DNA of 64,000 nt from Sipunculus nudus (Eukaryota > Annelida > Sipuncula > Golfingiida > Sipunculidae), in NCBI GenBank assembly GCA_026874595.1, contig CM049320.1:14545488-14609487 (forward strand), written 5' to 3'. A program made the position numbers and the translations under genes. The stretch's first letter is position 1. Every line of letters starts with the position of its first letter. The notes beneath the pieces are model-generated. The model did not search any database. It was not told the DNA's origin and saw nothing but the letters and a program-made list of their open reading frames with translations. Below, in pieces: positions 23,061 to 35,474 of the stretch.

Positions 23061-23569
23061 ATGTAGTTTAAATTCAAGTTTGGAAGACCAGGTCAAGTAT
23101 TATTTTTACAACAAGCCCTGTTAAAATTCCAGACTGCCCACCATGAAAGCCACTTGTTTTGTTATGGGCTTCAGTATAATGTACTTTGTCAAAAACCAGA
23201 AAAGATATCACTTACTTAGCATGATAAATATTGAAGCTAGAGAACCTTTTCAAGTACAGAACTGTATTTAATTAAGATTAAATTGCATGCCAGAATAAAG
23301 ATCATTATTTTACAATTTCAAAGATCATTATTTTACAATTTTATTAAGTTATTACCATATAAATGTAAAAATCATTAACTTAAATGTTTCCCAACTTTAG
23401 CCAGGGCACTTTTCATGTAAGCACTGTTTGTTTAATTTTCACATGATTGACAGATCAGGTTTTTAGCTTTTATAATTGAGCATCCCCTGCTGGGAAAGGC
23501 TAATAGCACCTACGGTTTTCCTTTTTTTTATTTCTTCTTCTTCCGGACACTCCTTTGCGAACACAATGT

Positions 23570-25145
23570 TTCACGATTTGCTGGGTCAATCAGGCTGTCA
23601 CTCGGTATTTTTATTTACCAGATAAGAGGTAACACCTGATTATATTTTGAGAATTGTCTAAACAGCTTAAATATGCTAATTAGCTTAACAAGCAATTTTC
23701 TTTGCACTCGCGCTCAAAACATAACAGTAAATGTGATGTGAACAAAACTTTGTCGATACCTTGAAAGTACTCCCCTGACAGGGTGATTAACTTTTGGGGT
23801 CAATCTGTGCATATTAAGTAGGTCATTTGCATAATTCTGTAAATCACCCATGTGTAAATTTGCCAATTTTTATCATATTCTCAAGTCTATCCATTATAAG
23901 TTTGAAAATTTTACACTTTTTCACTGAGAACATGATTCTAATTAACTATTTTGCATATTATGCCTAATTTACATGTTTATGGCTGTTTTGCATATTAATT
24001 ACCTTCCCACAAGTACTTCCTTGCCACCATGATAAGTCAAGTTCTGCTCGGCCAATTAGGCTCCTGCTTCATAGGTGTACTTACCAAGTATGAGGCAACA
24101 CCTGATAAGATTTTGAGAGTTGTCTCAACAGCTTAATTATGCTAAATAGCTTAAAACGCTCAAAATAAAACCATTTATGTGATTTGTACAAAACTTTGTC
24201 GATACCTTAAAAGTACCCCTCTGACAGGTTGATTAACCTTTTGGGCCAATCTGTGCATATTAAGTAGGCCATTTGCATAATTATGTAAATCAGCCATGTG
24301 TAAATTTGTCAATTTTATCAAATTCTCAAGTCTATCTATTACATGTTTGAACATGAAACACGTTTTTACTGAGGACATGATTCTAATGAATACTAATGAA
24401 CTATTTTGCATATTTATGCCTTATTTGCATGTTAATGCCTGTTTTGCATATAGGGGCCTGGACAGCTGAGTGGTATAACGCTCGGTCTTCTCCGTTGGCG
24501 ACCCGGGTTCGATTCCCGGCGTGGCTATGAGAGTGGGTTGTAGTTGCCTGTCCAAGGTCGGTGGTTATCTCCGGGTCCTCCGGTTTCCTCCACCCTTGCC
24601 GACTACCGAGCGCCAGCATCCGAGCCGTGGAGAGTGCCTCGTATTAGTTATTACAGCTAGTTGTACAATCCATGTAAAATAAATAAAGTTTATTTATTTT
24701 GCATATTAATGACCTTCCCACCTGTACTTCCTTGCCACTTTGATAAGTCAAGTTCTGCTGGGCCAATTAGGCTCTTACTTCATATGTGTACTTACCAAGT
24801 ATGAGGGAACACCTGATAAGATTTTGAGAGTTGTCTCGACAGCTTAAATATTCTTAACTTAAAATTAGCTTAACGAGCAGTTTTCTTTGCACTTTCAGTC
24901 AAAACATAACTGTAAATTTGATTTGTACAAAACTTTGTCGATACCTTGAGAGTACCCCTCTGAAAAGTTGATAAACTTTTGGGGTCGATCCGTGCATATT
25001 AAGTAGGTCATTTGCATAATTCTGTAAATCAGCCATTTGTGAATTTGTCAATTTTATCAAATTCTCAAGTCTATCCATTACAAGTTTGAACATGTAACAC
25101 ATTTTCAGGGAGGACATGATTCTAATGCTTACTGATGCACCCATT
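23570..25145. repeat. Three-unit tandem array, units about 450-490 bp
   Basis: Units share AACACCTGAT, ACAAAACTTTGTCGATACCT, CATATTAAGTAGG and TTTGCATAATT. Unit landmarks (GTCGATACCTT) fall near 23752, 24197 and 24938. The third unit is offset by an inserted SINE. The array contains many TTTGCAT motifs. Small minus-strand open frames repeat with the units, but the first unit's version carries a stop, so coding is not supported. Confidence 0.8.
24452..24696 (+). mobile_element. tRNA-derived SINE with a 10-bp target duplication
   Basis: The tRNA-like head carries box A-like TGGACAGCTGAGTGG and a perfect box B, GGTTCGATTCC. A tRNA-unrelated body (GAGAGTGGGTTGTAG, CGACTACCGAGCGCC) and an A/T-rich tail CCATGTAAAATAAATAAAG follow. 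TTTTGCATAT flanks both sides (24442-24451 and 24697-24706). It is inserted in the tandem array at 23570-25145. Confidence 0.9.
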
Positions 25146-26735
25146 TGCTATTAGCACGGTCTGTCATATCGTTTTCCAATCATCCTAGAATCAGAAGCCT
25201 CTACTTTTTAGCTGCTGGCAGGGGAGGCTTGAATTTGCTTGCGAATTCAACTATACCTAGTCTGAAATTTGAAAGCAGTTGGTGAAAAAAGGCAGCTTTT
25301 ATTCAAATTATAGAAGGCCAAGTCATATAAATAACTGTTACATCAGGCGAGGTTACTGTCTAAGTGATGAAGCCTAGTTTTGAAGCAGCAACAGGATTAC
25401 AGCAAGCGCGAATGTTTATGTATATGTATTGTTTCACATATAAAATGTATACCTCCTGCTTAGAGCTAGATGCCCGCGTGGACGCCGGAAACGATTACTT
25501 CACATTGCCTTAAACGTTTGAAACTATTTTTTATGGAATGGTTAATAACAGCATTTTGATTGAAAGCCATGATTCATTAACATGTGTTGCACAGACCTGC
25601 TTCTCTTTCTATTTAATCTTTTTTTTGTCTGATTTGAAAGATTTTTGGCAGAAGAAATTCTGTTTAGTAGGATTCCAGAATAATTATGTTTAAAGGGAAA
25701 ATTCATTCTGCTTATTAATACATTTCTACTACCGTCTGAGTTGATGTATGTTTTTTTTTTTCAAGATCAGAGTTTGTTAAAAAATAGCTGAGCTTTGGTC
25801 ATTCAAAAACTTGAAAACCAGGAACTGCAGGAGGCCAGTGGCAAAGCACTCGCATCCATCCAGAATTCAAATATTGGCAGGTTTGCATGAACTTTGTATC
25901 CCTCAGGATTAAATTCCAAATTCTGCAAAATTTGTTGATTGAAAGATAGAAGTAGCGTTATTTCCTGCCATTCAAATCAAGTGAACCGCAGTTAATGCCA
26001 CACACAAACGTATCTGTAACATTTCAAGAGCCTTCAAAACAAGATATGGTGGTAAAGCGGCAGACATGGATTTAGATTCAGACGCTGATGACCAACTCGT
26101 CATGAAAAAAAAAACACAACAAAGGTATCTTATCTTATAAATTAGACATGGGAAACAAAATGAAGTTTGTAACAAACATTATTGAAACGATTCCAAGGAT
26201 ATCTCGAAGAAGCCTAGCCCATAAGAATGAACTCCTCAATTGCTTTTTTTCAGTGACTGACGCAATGAGGAGTCCATAGATTGCACCTGCAGTTAACTGT
26301 GATTATAACACTCTATACACAACTGTGAGATTTAACATATATCCACTGATTAATGTTCAGTACATCTACGTGTATTGTATATTTGACCACTATAAAACAT
26401 TACTGTTCTGTTCTCAGCCCTATTTTGCACCAAGGAAGTTAAATTATGAACATAATAGTACACAGGCATAAAGCCTTATACAGGAATGCCACCAAATGCA
26501 AGATGTCTACCGGGGCTGTTAATGCTTTAATTCTCTCTGGACAAATGATATCAATTGTTGATGTTACGGGCGCTTCATGGTTCCAGAATGGTTCATTTTT
26601 ATTACAGGCCTTTCGACATACAACATTATGTGAACATTATTTTGTTAAAACCATAGGAAATATTTTTATTCAATTTCCTTTCTAAGAGTAACAGATCGTA
26701 TCGTGCTATAACCCCAGTTAGCCCTTTGGTGGGCC
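25146..26735. other. Intergenic DNA, nothing recognised
   Basis: AT-rich with short open frames on both strands and no family features. It lies in the repeat island between the two convergent genes. Confidence 0.5.
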
Positions 26736-26772
26736 GGCGACGCAACAGGAATCTGAAACCTGTTGCGTCGCC
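26736..26772. repeat. Perfect 14-bp GC-rich stem-loop
   Basis: The arms GGCGACGCAACAGG and CCTGTTGCGTCGCC are separated by 9 nt. A weaker hairpin (AACCAG...CTGGTT) follows near 26795-26820. It has no U-run. It may be the end or centre of an unrecognised foldback transposon. Confidence 0.7.
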
Positions 26773-27179
26773 GTCAGTGGCTAGAAGAAGCCTTAACCAG
26801 TGAAAAGCGTCGCTGGTTTAAATCACCCACGTTTAACATTAGGAACAACGCTTCTTTTGTGGAAAAGGCTGTATAGCTGGCTTTCTATCTACCGATTTTT
26901 TTCGCCCTCCGGAAAGATCTACAAGTACCGCCTGCCGGGGAGTGCCCGCATCCCTAATGATTTTTCCTGAAGATCATAAGTTTTCTCCCATCTTTCGTCA
27001 CAGGATTGTAATTGGCGTCAGAAATGATAAAATAAAGAAAGGTACGTTGTAAATCTGCCGATCTTCCGTCATCACATCTACCGAATTTTCAAGCTGGCTA
27101 AAAAAATTGCTTGAGAAATCGATAGATGGGAAGATTGCCCTGCAACCTAACTGAAAGTGTTGAATGTAATACACAAATG

Positions 27180-27470
27180 TCAACTCCTGACCACGACAAA
27201 TGGGAGGACCTTTCTCTTGTTGCACTGCTAACCGCGAAGAACAACCAACACTCAAAAAGTCTGTTCTTGAAGTTTGCATATTAAAATTAGTCATGTTGTT
27301 AAAAGCGCATAGTTCACCTTATTTTTAACTCGTGACCAAGACAAATGGGAGAACGGCTTCAGAGACAGTTCTTTCTCTGTCGCACTGCTTACCGCAAAGA
27401 TCAAACAACGTTCAAAAGTCTATTCTTGAAGTTTGCATATTAAACTGGTCATGTTGCTAAAAGCGCCAAG
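27180..27470. repeat. Two-unit tandem duplication, about 150 bp each
   Basis: Both units contain ACAAATGGGAG, TCGCACTGCTTACCGC-like text, GTTCTTGAAGTTTGCATATT and GTCATGTTG..TAAAAGCGC. Units start near 27180 and 27327. Confidence 0.7.
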
Positions 27471-27539
27471 ATCACCCTATTACCTGCTGTTAGTGTCGTT
27501 CACCGTTGCCTCCATAAAGGCAGATATACGAAAATATCT

Positions 27540-27943
27540 TTTTCCATCAATTCCTTTGAAATTTCAGATTTGAAGAGATTAAATCCTTATGTATACATGC
27601 TGTAAAAAGTAAATCAATAGTGCTTACAGAGAAAAAATGTGTCATGGCCAAAATTTAAGGAATTGATTTTTATTTGAATTTTTAATTTAAAATATTTAAA
27701 TATATATGAAATTTGAAAAATTCAGATTTAATTTTTGGCATACAATTAAATCTAGATTAAATATAATTATAACCATAAAAAGTCTCTAGCTTCAGCAATT
27801 ATCATGTTTAGTGAGTTAGTGACCCAATTTTCGGTATGGTAGGAGATGTATGACGAATTTTGATTTCTCAGGTCCAACGGTTAAAGGACTGACGCCAGGA
27901 CCACGACTATAGCTCAGATGACTTTTAGTCAGCTGAGCTAATA
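27540..27943 (-). mobile_element. H element fragment, left end present
   Basis: The inverted left-end palindrome is at 27910-27940 and is preceded by GGTCCAACGG and CCAATTTTCGGTATGGTAGG, as in other A-type copies. The fragment fades out near 27540. Confidence 0.7.
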
Positions 27944-28424
27944 ACGGGTAAAATACAAGGTCCATTCTTAATCAAAATGTCGGCCTTTTGCCATTCCTTT
28001 GTCGATGGGATCTTTTAATCACAAAGGGTTTAATTTTTGTGATATTTTCCATTTGCGAATATCGTGAATTTGAAACCCACACAAATATAGAGGTCAAAAT
28101 ATTTGCATATATATTAATTGCTCTAAATTATATTGGCCACTCATTTGAAATCTGAACCTCTATCCAAATTAAAGCCTGATCTTAAGGCTTACGTACTAAT
28201 TTCCCTGAAAAACCAAGTAAAACTTGTTTGGCTGCTATACCTTACCACATGAAACGGCGAGTTACTGATATTTCATTTAGTTTTGGAGCAAATTCATATA
28301 ATCTGAACAAAATTTCATTTGATTAAATGTATAAACGAAATGGAACACCTGTGTGATGCTTCAGTTGAATGGGTATATTCTAGCATTCAGATGATAAAAT
28401 TTCCTTTTTCGAATCTCTTCCCAG

Positions 28425-28457
28425 TCAGCTGAGCATCATGACCCATGGGTCACTTGT
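28425..28457 (+). mobile_element. Solo right end of an H element
   Basis: CAGCTGAGCATC is followed by the 14-nt perfect palindrome TGACCCATGGGTCA (28439-28452) and CTTGT. The orientation is opposite to the neighbouring H fragments and no matching left end was identified. Confidence 0.7.
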
Positions 28458-28671
28458 GTAAATTCCAACTCAAGACATTTATCTAGCTTCTGATTCCAGT
28501 TCAATTTAATGTGCGGAGAAAAAATTTCTATTACACTTCAATTCAAATAATATTGATTCTTTTTCAAATTCAGTAAGCAATTCAAAAAGTGACAATCATT
28601 TGTGTGTGATAACAATCGTTACACACCAATGAAATGTATTCAAATGATTACACAAGTGCAGCTGAAAACAT

Positions 28672-28702
28672 AGTATCCGCAAAACTCTGTTTTGGCGGAT
28701 AC
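28672..28702. repeat. Short hairpin abutting a truncated H element
   Basis: GTATCCGCAAAAC and GTTTTGGCGGATAC form a stem of about 13 bp with one bulged base. It ends a few bases before the point where similarity to the A-type H element starts (28703). Confidence 0.55.
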
Positions 28703-31700
28703 AATTACCTGACTGATGGATTAATAGAGTCAAATAAAGTGGTTTATTTTTTATTTATTTAGGAGGGGTTGAAAATTGTGATATATTTGAGCAAATATGA
28801 ATGCAATGACAGCAGTAATAAGCAGTAGTAGAATGATGATAAGGCTATTTGTTGAAGGATCTAAAGTGTATGGTAGTCTGCAAGCATTCAATTTGACAGA
28901 TATGATGTTATGATTAACTATGCTGATGAAGTGATTTATGAATATGTGACTGTATGACACAATATCTCTTTAGTCTTGACAAGGTACATTATTGTGATGC
29001 CCACTATGTCTACATATTACACAATATTGACATAATTTCTGGCATGTACATAGGTACCTATGGACGAATAGTTATACAAAATATTAAAGTATGAATATAT
29101 CTGATTCATCTTGTTCTTGCTTACCGAGGCTAACTTTGGGATGGGGTTCGGAGAAGGGAAAAGTGAGGGCAGCACGAAGGTGGATGTAGAAATATTCTAA
29201 TGTTTTTCATTTATATAAGAATATGAAAAGCTAAGAGGAAAGGGGCCCTCCTACTTGGTTATAGTAAAGTTCTAAATATATGATTGCAAACTAATACTCT
29301 GACAAGACTGTCATGAAGAAAAACAGAAAAAGTTTTGAGATACTGTGTTGCATACGAAAATTTAAAGATGGACAGGCAAGTGGACAGAATGGACTAATAC
29401 CTTATTTCACTTTCAAGAGAATAATGCATTTAAGTTTATATATAATACTATTTTTTTAAGCAGATCCACTTTTTCCATTAAGAAGTTTTTATCTGAATCA
29501 TTTTTTTATTTACAGGTTTATAAATTTTTAATTAAAAAACCTGAAAATATAAGTTAAAATATTAGAATTGTTGCAAAAGTTGCAATCATTATATATACAG
29601 AGTAAAAAACATTGGTTCATATTATGCATACACATATATTTTATTATTTTTAAATCATAAATGTTTAAACTGATTTTAAAAGAAAATAATGCCACAACAT
29701 GGCATCTACAAAAATATTCCTTGAATCACTATTAAAAAGTTTTGCACATTGGAGTTTTCAGGACATGCTTAATTTTTTATTCACCGAAATAAAATAAAAG
29801 TAAATTTGATAAAATAAAACATCTTTTCAAATAAAGTATACACACTGTTGGTTGAATGAGGGACAAACAATATCATTGTGCTAATTACTATCCCAGTCTT
29901 AATTAATTACTGGAATTAATAGTCAATTTCACACCTGGTGAAGTTTTTACTCTTCTGAAGTAAGGAATTATTTATCTCATGAACATCCACACTTTCACAG
30001 CAATACACCACTTTGTGGACACAAATAAATGTACACTTTAATCATTGTAAACCTGGTGGTTCAATACAAAATTTAAAATGTAGCATGTCCAAGAATAAAA
30101 TAAAATACAGAAAAATTATAACATTCATCTAGTTTATGCACCAGCTGGGGGGTATGAGTGCAGGGCAGAGGGGAAGCCTGCTAGTAGTGGCCAAGCTGGG
30201 CCAAGGTAAGCTGCCTGGGGTGGGTTACATAATGCAAGTGAAGGCTGTACTACTAGGTGGGCTAGATGTAAACAACACTTGACATGGTGTATGAAAACAT
30301 GAATAAAAGCTATTCATTCCAATCAATTTCTTTTGAAAGTTCAGATTTTAAAAGATTAAATCCTTATGCATATATGCTGGGAAAATTAAATCAACAGTGC
30401 CAAAGTTGGACAAAATTTAAGGTATTGATTTTTTATTTATGCTAATAACTTGAAAATTTGCAAAATCCAGATCTAATTTTGGGTAAACAATTGAATCTTG
30501 ATTAAATAAAGTTTTATTCCTGAAAAAAAGTCTCTAGGTTCAGCAATTCTCATGTTAGGTGAGTAAATATATTTCCTGATTTTTTAAAAAATTGCATTAT
30601 GTTTTTGCCCATAACTTCAAAATAATACCCTATACTGACCTAATTTTTGGTATGTTCATAGAAAATGTATAAAAGAATGTGAATACTAAATACGATCAAA
30701 AACAGATCAGTGGTTTTGATATTAGGCAGCCTTGAAGTGTAACAATGGCTTTTTTTATGGAAAACAGTTTTTTTTCCTTAATATCTCGAAGTAACAAAGT
30801 CCTAATGACCCAATTTTCGGTATGGTAGGAGATTTTGGGGACATCTAAAATTATGTCAACAGCCTGGGGAGCATAGAGATGTGCACTGAATGACCTACAG
30901 TCATCAAAGTGGACTGCTTGACAATGTAAGGGAATACAACAAGAGCCTCCAAAAAAAATTCAATAACTACCCTAATTTTGCAGCTTTTATTTTCAAATTT
31001 CAGATTTTAACAGATAAAATCCTTATGTATATATGGTGTGAAAATTAAATCCACAGTACTTACAGGAAAAAAAACGTGCCATGGCCAAAGTTGGCCAAAA
31101 TTTAAGGTACCAATTTTATATTTTTGCCAATATTTAAAAAAATTTAACAGATTTTGATCTAATTTTTGGTATACAATTAAATTTTGATTAATTAAAGTTG
31201 TATTACTGGAAAAAAGTCCCTACCTTTAACACTTTTAGTCTTAAGTGACCAAATATCTTCCTGATTTTTTTACAAAGTCCATTATGTTTGGGCCCATAAC
31301 TTTTTTAAATTATATAATACTGACTTAATATCTGGCATGTACATAGGAACTATATAGAGGAATATTTATGGTAAATATGAAGAAAACAAGATGTGTGGTT
31401 TTGATATTAGGCAGTCCTGAAGTATGAAAATAGATTTCTAATAAAAAATTGAGGTTTTTCCTTAATATCTCAAAGGAACGAAGTCCTATTGACCCAATTT
31501 TTGGCATGGTAGGAGATTATGGGGACATCTAACTGTATGCCGAAGTTCAGATTCGTAGGTCCAACGGTGTCGAAACGTGCCAGTCTTACGGACGGACATC
31601 CAGACGGACATCCAGACAGACGGACGGACGGACGAACATACAGACAGACGGACGGACGACGGACAATGGACCATGACTATAGCTCAGATGACTTATAGTC

Positions 31701-31712
31701 AGCTGAGCTAAA
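28703..31712 (-). mobile_element. H element, A-type copy, right end missing
   Basis: It is an inverted, near-full-length copy of 1478-4313: same order of modules, the same duplicated TGTCCCC..ATCTCCTACCAT module, and the left-end palindrome at 31680-31710. Similarity stops at CCTGACTGATGG, so the terminal palindrome of the right end is absent. Both copies keep a 69-codon frame with a hydrophobic stretch, but it starts with GTG and most differences change residues. Confidence 0.8.
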
Positions 31713-32450
31713 AATAGAGAAAAAAACTGGAAAAATTTGAAAAATTAGAGATGGCGCAACAAGTCTACAGAAAACTGATGGAACACCTCATGATCAATAT
31801 GTATGCCAAAAATCATGAGCATCAGTGTTGTAGTTATTGAGATACTGCAGTTTTTGTATCAAATTTTCCATTATTCTGGGGGGTATTTTGGAGCCATACA
31901 GCCTAAAGGATATGGGTAACAGAGACCTAATTTCTGTTTTCCATGGAGACTTTTCATAGGCCTCTCAGAATGTCAAGAATGAAGATTCTAGGTCCAGTCT
32001 TTACGATTTGTGCCCTGTTAACAGTTGTTCAAATTTTTAAAGGTCTCAAAAATAGAGAAAACAATTGGTAACGAATCGAAGAATACAGGTGGCGCCCCCA
32101 GTCTGCAGAAACTTATGAAACATCTCATGATCAATAAGTATGCCAAAAATCATGACCTGCAGTGATGTAGTTAATGAGATATTGAAGTTTTTGTATGAAA
32201 TTTTAGACTATTCTGGGGGGTACTTTGGGGCCCCATAGCTCAAAGGATATGGGTAACAGAGACCTAATTTCTGGTTTCCAAGGAGATTTTTCATGGACCT
32301 CTCAGAATGTCAAGTTACAAGTTTCTAGGTCCAGCGGTTACGATTTGTGCCAGGTTAACGGAAGGACGGACAGACAGACGGACAGCTAGACAGACGACGG
32401 ACAAAGGGTGAACGCTATAGCTCAGATGACTTACGGTCATCTGAGCTAAA
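31713..32450 (-). mobile_element. H element, B-type copy
   Basis: The inverted left end is a palindrome at 32418-32448 preceded by CAGACAGACGG. Two internal modules with CTCAGAATGTCAAG, TAACAGAGACCTAATTTCTG and TTATTCTGGGG(G)GTA repeat at about 340-bp spacing. It is joined directly to the A-type copy at AAAAATAGAGA, a text that also occurs within the B-type module near 32046, suggesting that the A-type copy inserted into the B-type copy. Confidence 0.7.
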
Positions 32451-35154
32451 AATTGAATTGACCCCAGTTCAGATACCATATGAGGGTAATAAGATGCCTT
32501 GGCAGAGATCTCTCTCGGAGTGCTTTTCTAGTACTGAATATACTGAATCAGGGAAACAAATCATGAACATTATGATGAAATGATTTATTTTACATGACTT
32601 GTTATTATGACCAAATATATCACAGGTATATGATTCAGTTGGTACTGAGATGTTATAATAAACAATCAACAACACTAGCATCTGATAATGCCTGTAAATA
32701 AACACAGAACAAACTTAAGCATGAAAAAACTCGGAGATTGAATCAATGTCATAATTTCATGAGATATAGGAATACATCTATACAGTTTCATCACTGCGTA
32801 AGATGATCATTGATGGTAAATATATGAACTACTTAGGATGAGGGAAGGTAATTACATCCTGTGTATGTTGTGATTATTGCCATTATAAAATTTATTAACC
32901 AGGTTACAGGTACATCCACATAAATATTTCTTTATAAAGAAATACTTCTTTCACCAGAAATAAGGCTCCACTAGTCACAGCATGATGTACAATCCCTCAT
33001 TTAACAACTGTTCCTGAACACCTCAAATTTATATACATACCATTCATCATATACCATTCTTTCATGTCTGTCTTTAACCAACATCACAAGGAGGTTTGCA
33101 TTAAAGCACCCAAAGGCCCCTAAACTGAATAGTATTTGAAAAAGTGATTCAAAACCTTGTTCTCTCAGAGTTCTGTATCTGCCCATTGTAATCAGGTCAT
33201 TTCTAAAATTTCAGCACTGATGAAAAACATCTTCCTGGGAGCAAGGTCTCAAGCTCTGTCAAACAGAGACTTTGCTTTCCAAACCCAGAGCGTGCTATTT
33301 CATGATTATTAACAAGAAAACTGAACCCATCAGGTGGCTGGCACATTGGCCATCTAAACGGTGGGAAAAATACTTTATAGACAGACGGTCTGAGGATGGG
33401 GTACGTTATGGAAAATTTGACACATCATATAAAGGTTGTTATATAAATGAGTTTCCTGTGCATGTGTCCTTGTTGATAAGGCCTGTGAACAATTTTGATT
33501 TCTGTGTACTTTTTACTATTGTAATGATGGATCTGATTAGCCATGACTATTTAGGCCCCATCACATGCACCCCTAAAGCAAGTTCCCTGCTCTACTGAGT
33601 ATGAGCAATGGCTGCCACAAAGATGTTGAAAACAGTTTTATAAAGTAACTTTGATGTGTGGCTGTATTAGCTGTCTAAAGGGCCCACTGTAAATTGGTTG
33701 CAATACACTGAATTAATCCTGGCACAGGATACAGGAGCACCCTAAATACAACGGAGCAGAATACCTGCTGACCAGATCTGAGCAGGTGATCATATTCATA
33801 TGCGCACAGGGCACAACTGTATGAACTACCACCAAATCATAAAGCTCTGGATCAGCCAGTCAGACATAAACCCCTGTAAGACCAGCATCATGACCACATT
33901 TGCTGCAGGAATAGTCCTCATACAAGGACCTAAGGCGATATTTCTGGCCAGAGGAGACACAAGTGGCAAGGAAACTCTACGGCAGTCTGGGGGATCTTAA
34001 ATGCATGGCAACATTTGTTTCCTTCCGAGTGTCTGAAAAGATGTTGAATCCTGGCACCCACTCACTGTTATCAGCATTGGACTTGCCTTCTTTTACTAAA
34101 TATGTCAAATATCTACTTATAACCAAAATCAATTACACAAACAATGTTTCTAAAGCATTGGAAACTGTTGTAACAGAGCAAAGCTTCAACATGCAAACCA
34201 GCATTTTGTTTTTAAGCATAATTCTCCTGATCAGGCACATGCCCCCTTACAGGCCTACACTTTTCTAATCACACTTTTACATTTGTGTTAAATAGCAAGT
34301 TATATCTCTCTGTTCACAAAACATGAAAACATTTTTTTGTTGACCTCTAAAGTAGCATTTTACAGATGTACCAAATATACAATAGATTCATGTGAATATG
34401 CCGCCATCTGGCCATTTATATGTGAAACGAGATGCCAGTACTACTGTATATTAAATGGTGTTCATTTTACTTGATGTTAAATAACACATTTTGATTCTGA
34501 ACACTTTGGGAAGACTATTACTTAAAAATTGGACTACCCTGGAATACCTCAAAGAATTAATTTTTACATCTACAACATGACAGTCCATAGATTCTGAAGT
34601 TGATGACATGTGTTTGTAAAAAAATACTCCACTGATACATAGGGTTCTGAGTTAAACATGGAATTTACTTTTCATTTATTAAAAAAATCAATTCTTTTAT
34701 TAGTAAACTCATCTTAATTCCGAATGGCAAAAACAAGATTCATTTTTGTATTTATTCAGGGGAATTATCATTTTTTACAAACCCTTTACTTAGCACAGTG
34801 CAGAAAACTGTATAATAAAATAAAATACTACTGAATATTTTAAAACTTAATCATGAATGTATCATACCAGATGAAATAATAAGCACTTTTGCTCTTTAAA
34901 AATGTTAATAAAGTTTCGAATAAATCATGTAATACAAATAAATTCTTCCTAAATATACAAAACCTAGCTCTCTCTCTTTCTCTCACTTTGTATATATATA
35001 TATATCAGATATATATATATATATATATATAGCAGATAAATATATATATATATATGTAAACAGAAGGCAGAGTTACCCTCCATTGTAAAGTGTTCTATAG
35101 CCTACAGACTAGGCCAAAGCGGTATAACGCTGAAGAAAAACAACTCTGTAAATT
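32451..35154. other. Intergenic DNA with an AT microsatellite; nothing else recognised
   Basis: No family-like frame was found on either strand. (TA)n runs lie at about 34989-35056. TTTATT hexamers near 34675 and 34750 could be minus-strand AATAAA signals for the PEX5 transcript, but none is clearly preferred. Confidence 0.45.
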
Positions 35155-35272
35155 CACAACAGTCTGTTTCACGGGATGCAACCCAATCATCATTCAATCA
35201 GGTGAATGAGGTTAGATTCTAACCTTATTTACCTGATAATTAGGGTCGCATCCCGTGAAACAGACTGTTGTG
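35155..35272. repeat. 118-bp foldback (large hairpin) downstream of PEX5
   Basis: The outer arms begin CACAACAGTCTGTTTCACGG (35155) and, inverted, at 35272, and match for about 25 bases. The symmetry continues inward through GGTTAGA/TCTAACC at the apex, apart from an offset of several bases in one arm. It lies about 200 nt past the end of the PEX5 downstream frame, so it may be in the PEX5 3' UTR. It could be a miniature foldback transposon. Confidence 0.85.
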
Positions 35273-35474
35273 TTTATATATAAATACATATATAGTTCGG
35301 CTGTGCAAGCTTTCATCCATATTCTCTGTTTCATCTGGCATTTTTGAAAACAATGAATTTTCTATTTTAATATTCACAGCCAAATAAATCAAGTGTATTT
35401 ACAATGTTAAAAATTTTGCAATATTTATATCTGGACCATGAGTGAAATGCCTCGGCTAAAATGCAACTTAAAAA

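Larger units (their letters stand above)
21241..23490 (+). mobile_element. H element, left end with two nested MITEs
   Basis: A partly decayed palindrome at about 21243-21270 (TAGCTGAGCTGACTATTTAG) starts the element. GTCCGTCTGTG, ACCGTTGGACGTACAAATCC and TTAGATGTCCCCAAG follow once the 698-bp insert is removed. It also carries the TTAA MITE at 22601-23060, after which H-type text (CCACCATGAAAGCCACTTG) continues to about 23490. No right end was found. Confidence 0.7.

Noticed and set aside
24452-24525. Possible functional tRNA gene
   Set aside because: Box B is perfect, but the segment is joined to a SINE body and tail with a target duplication, and no standard acceptor stem or anticodon arm was evident.
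24175-25144. Two similar minus-strand frames of about 80 codons
   Set aside because: They follow the units of a tandem DNA repeat; the first unit has a stop in the same frame, and there is no family match.
26736-26772. Rho-independent terminator
   Set aside because: The hairpin resembles one, but there is no T-run and the context is clearly eukaryotic.
33272-33598. 108-codon plus-strand frame
   Set aside because: No family motif, no splice or promoter context, and composition like the surrounding intergenic DNA.
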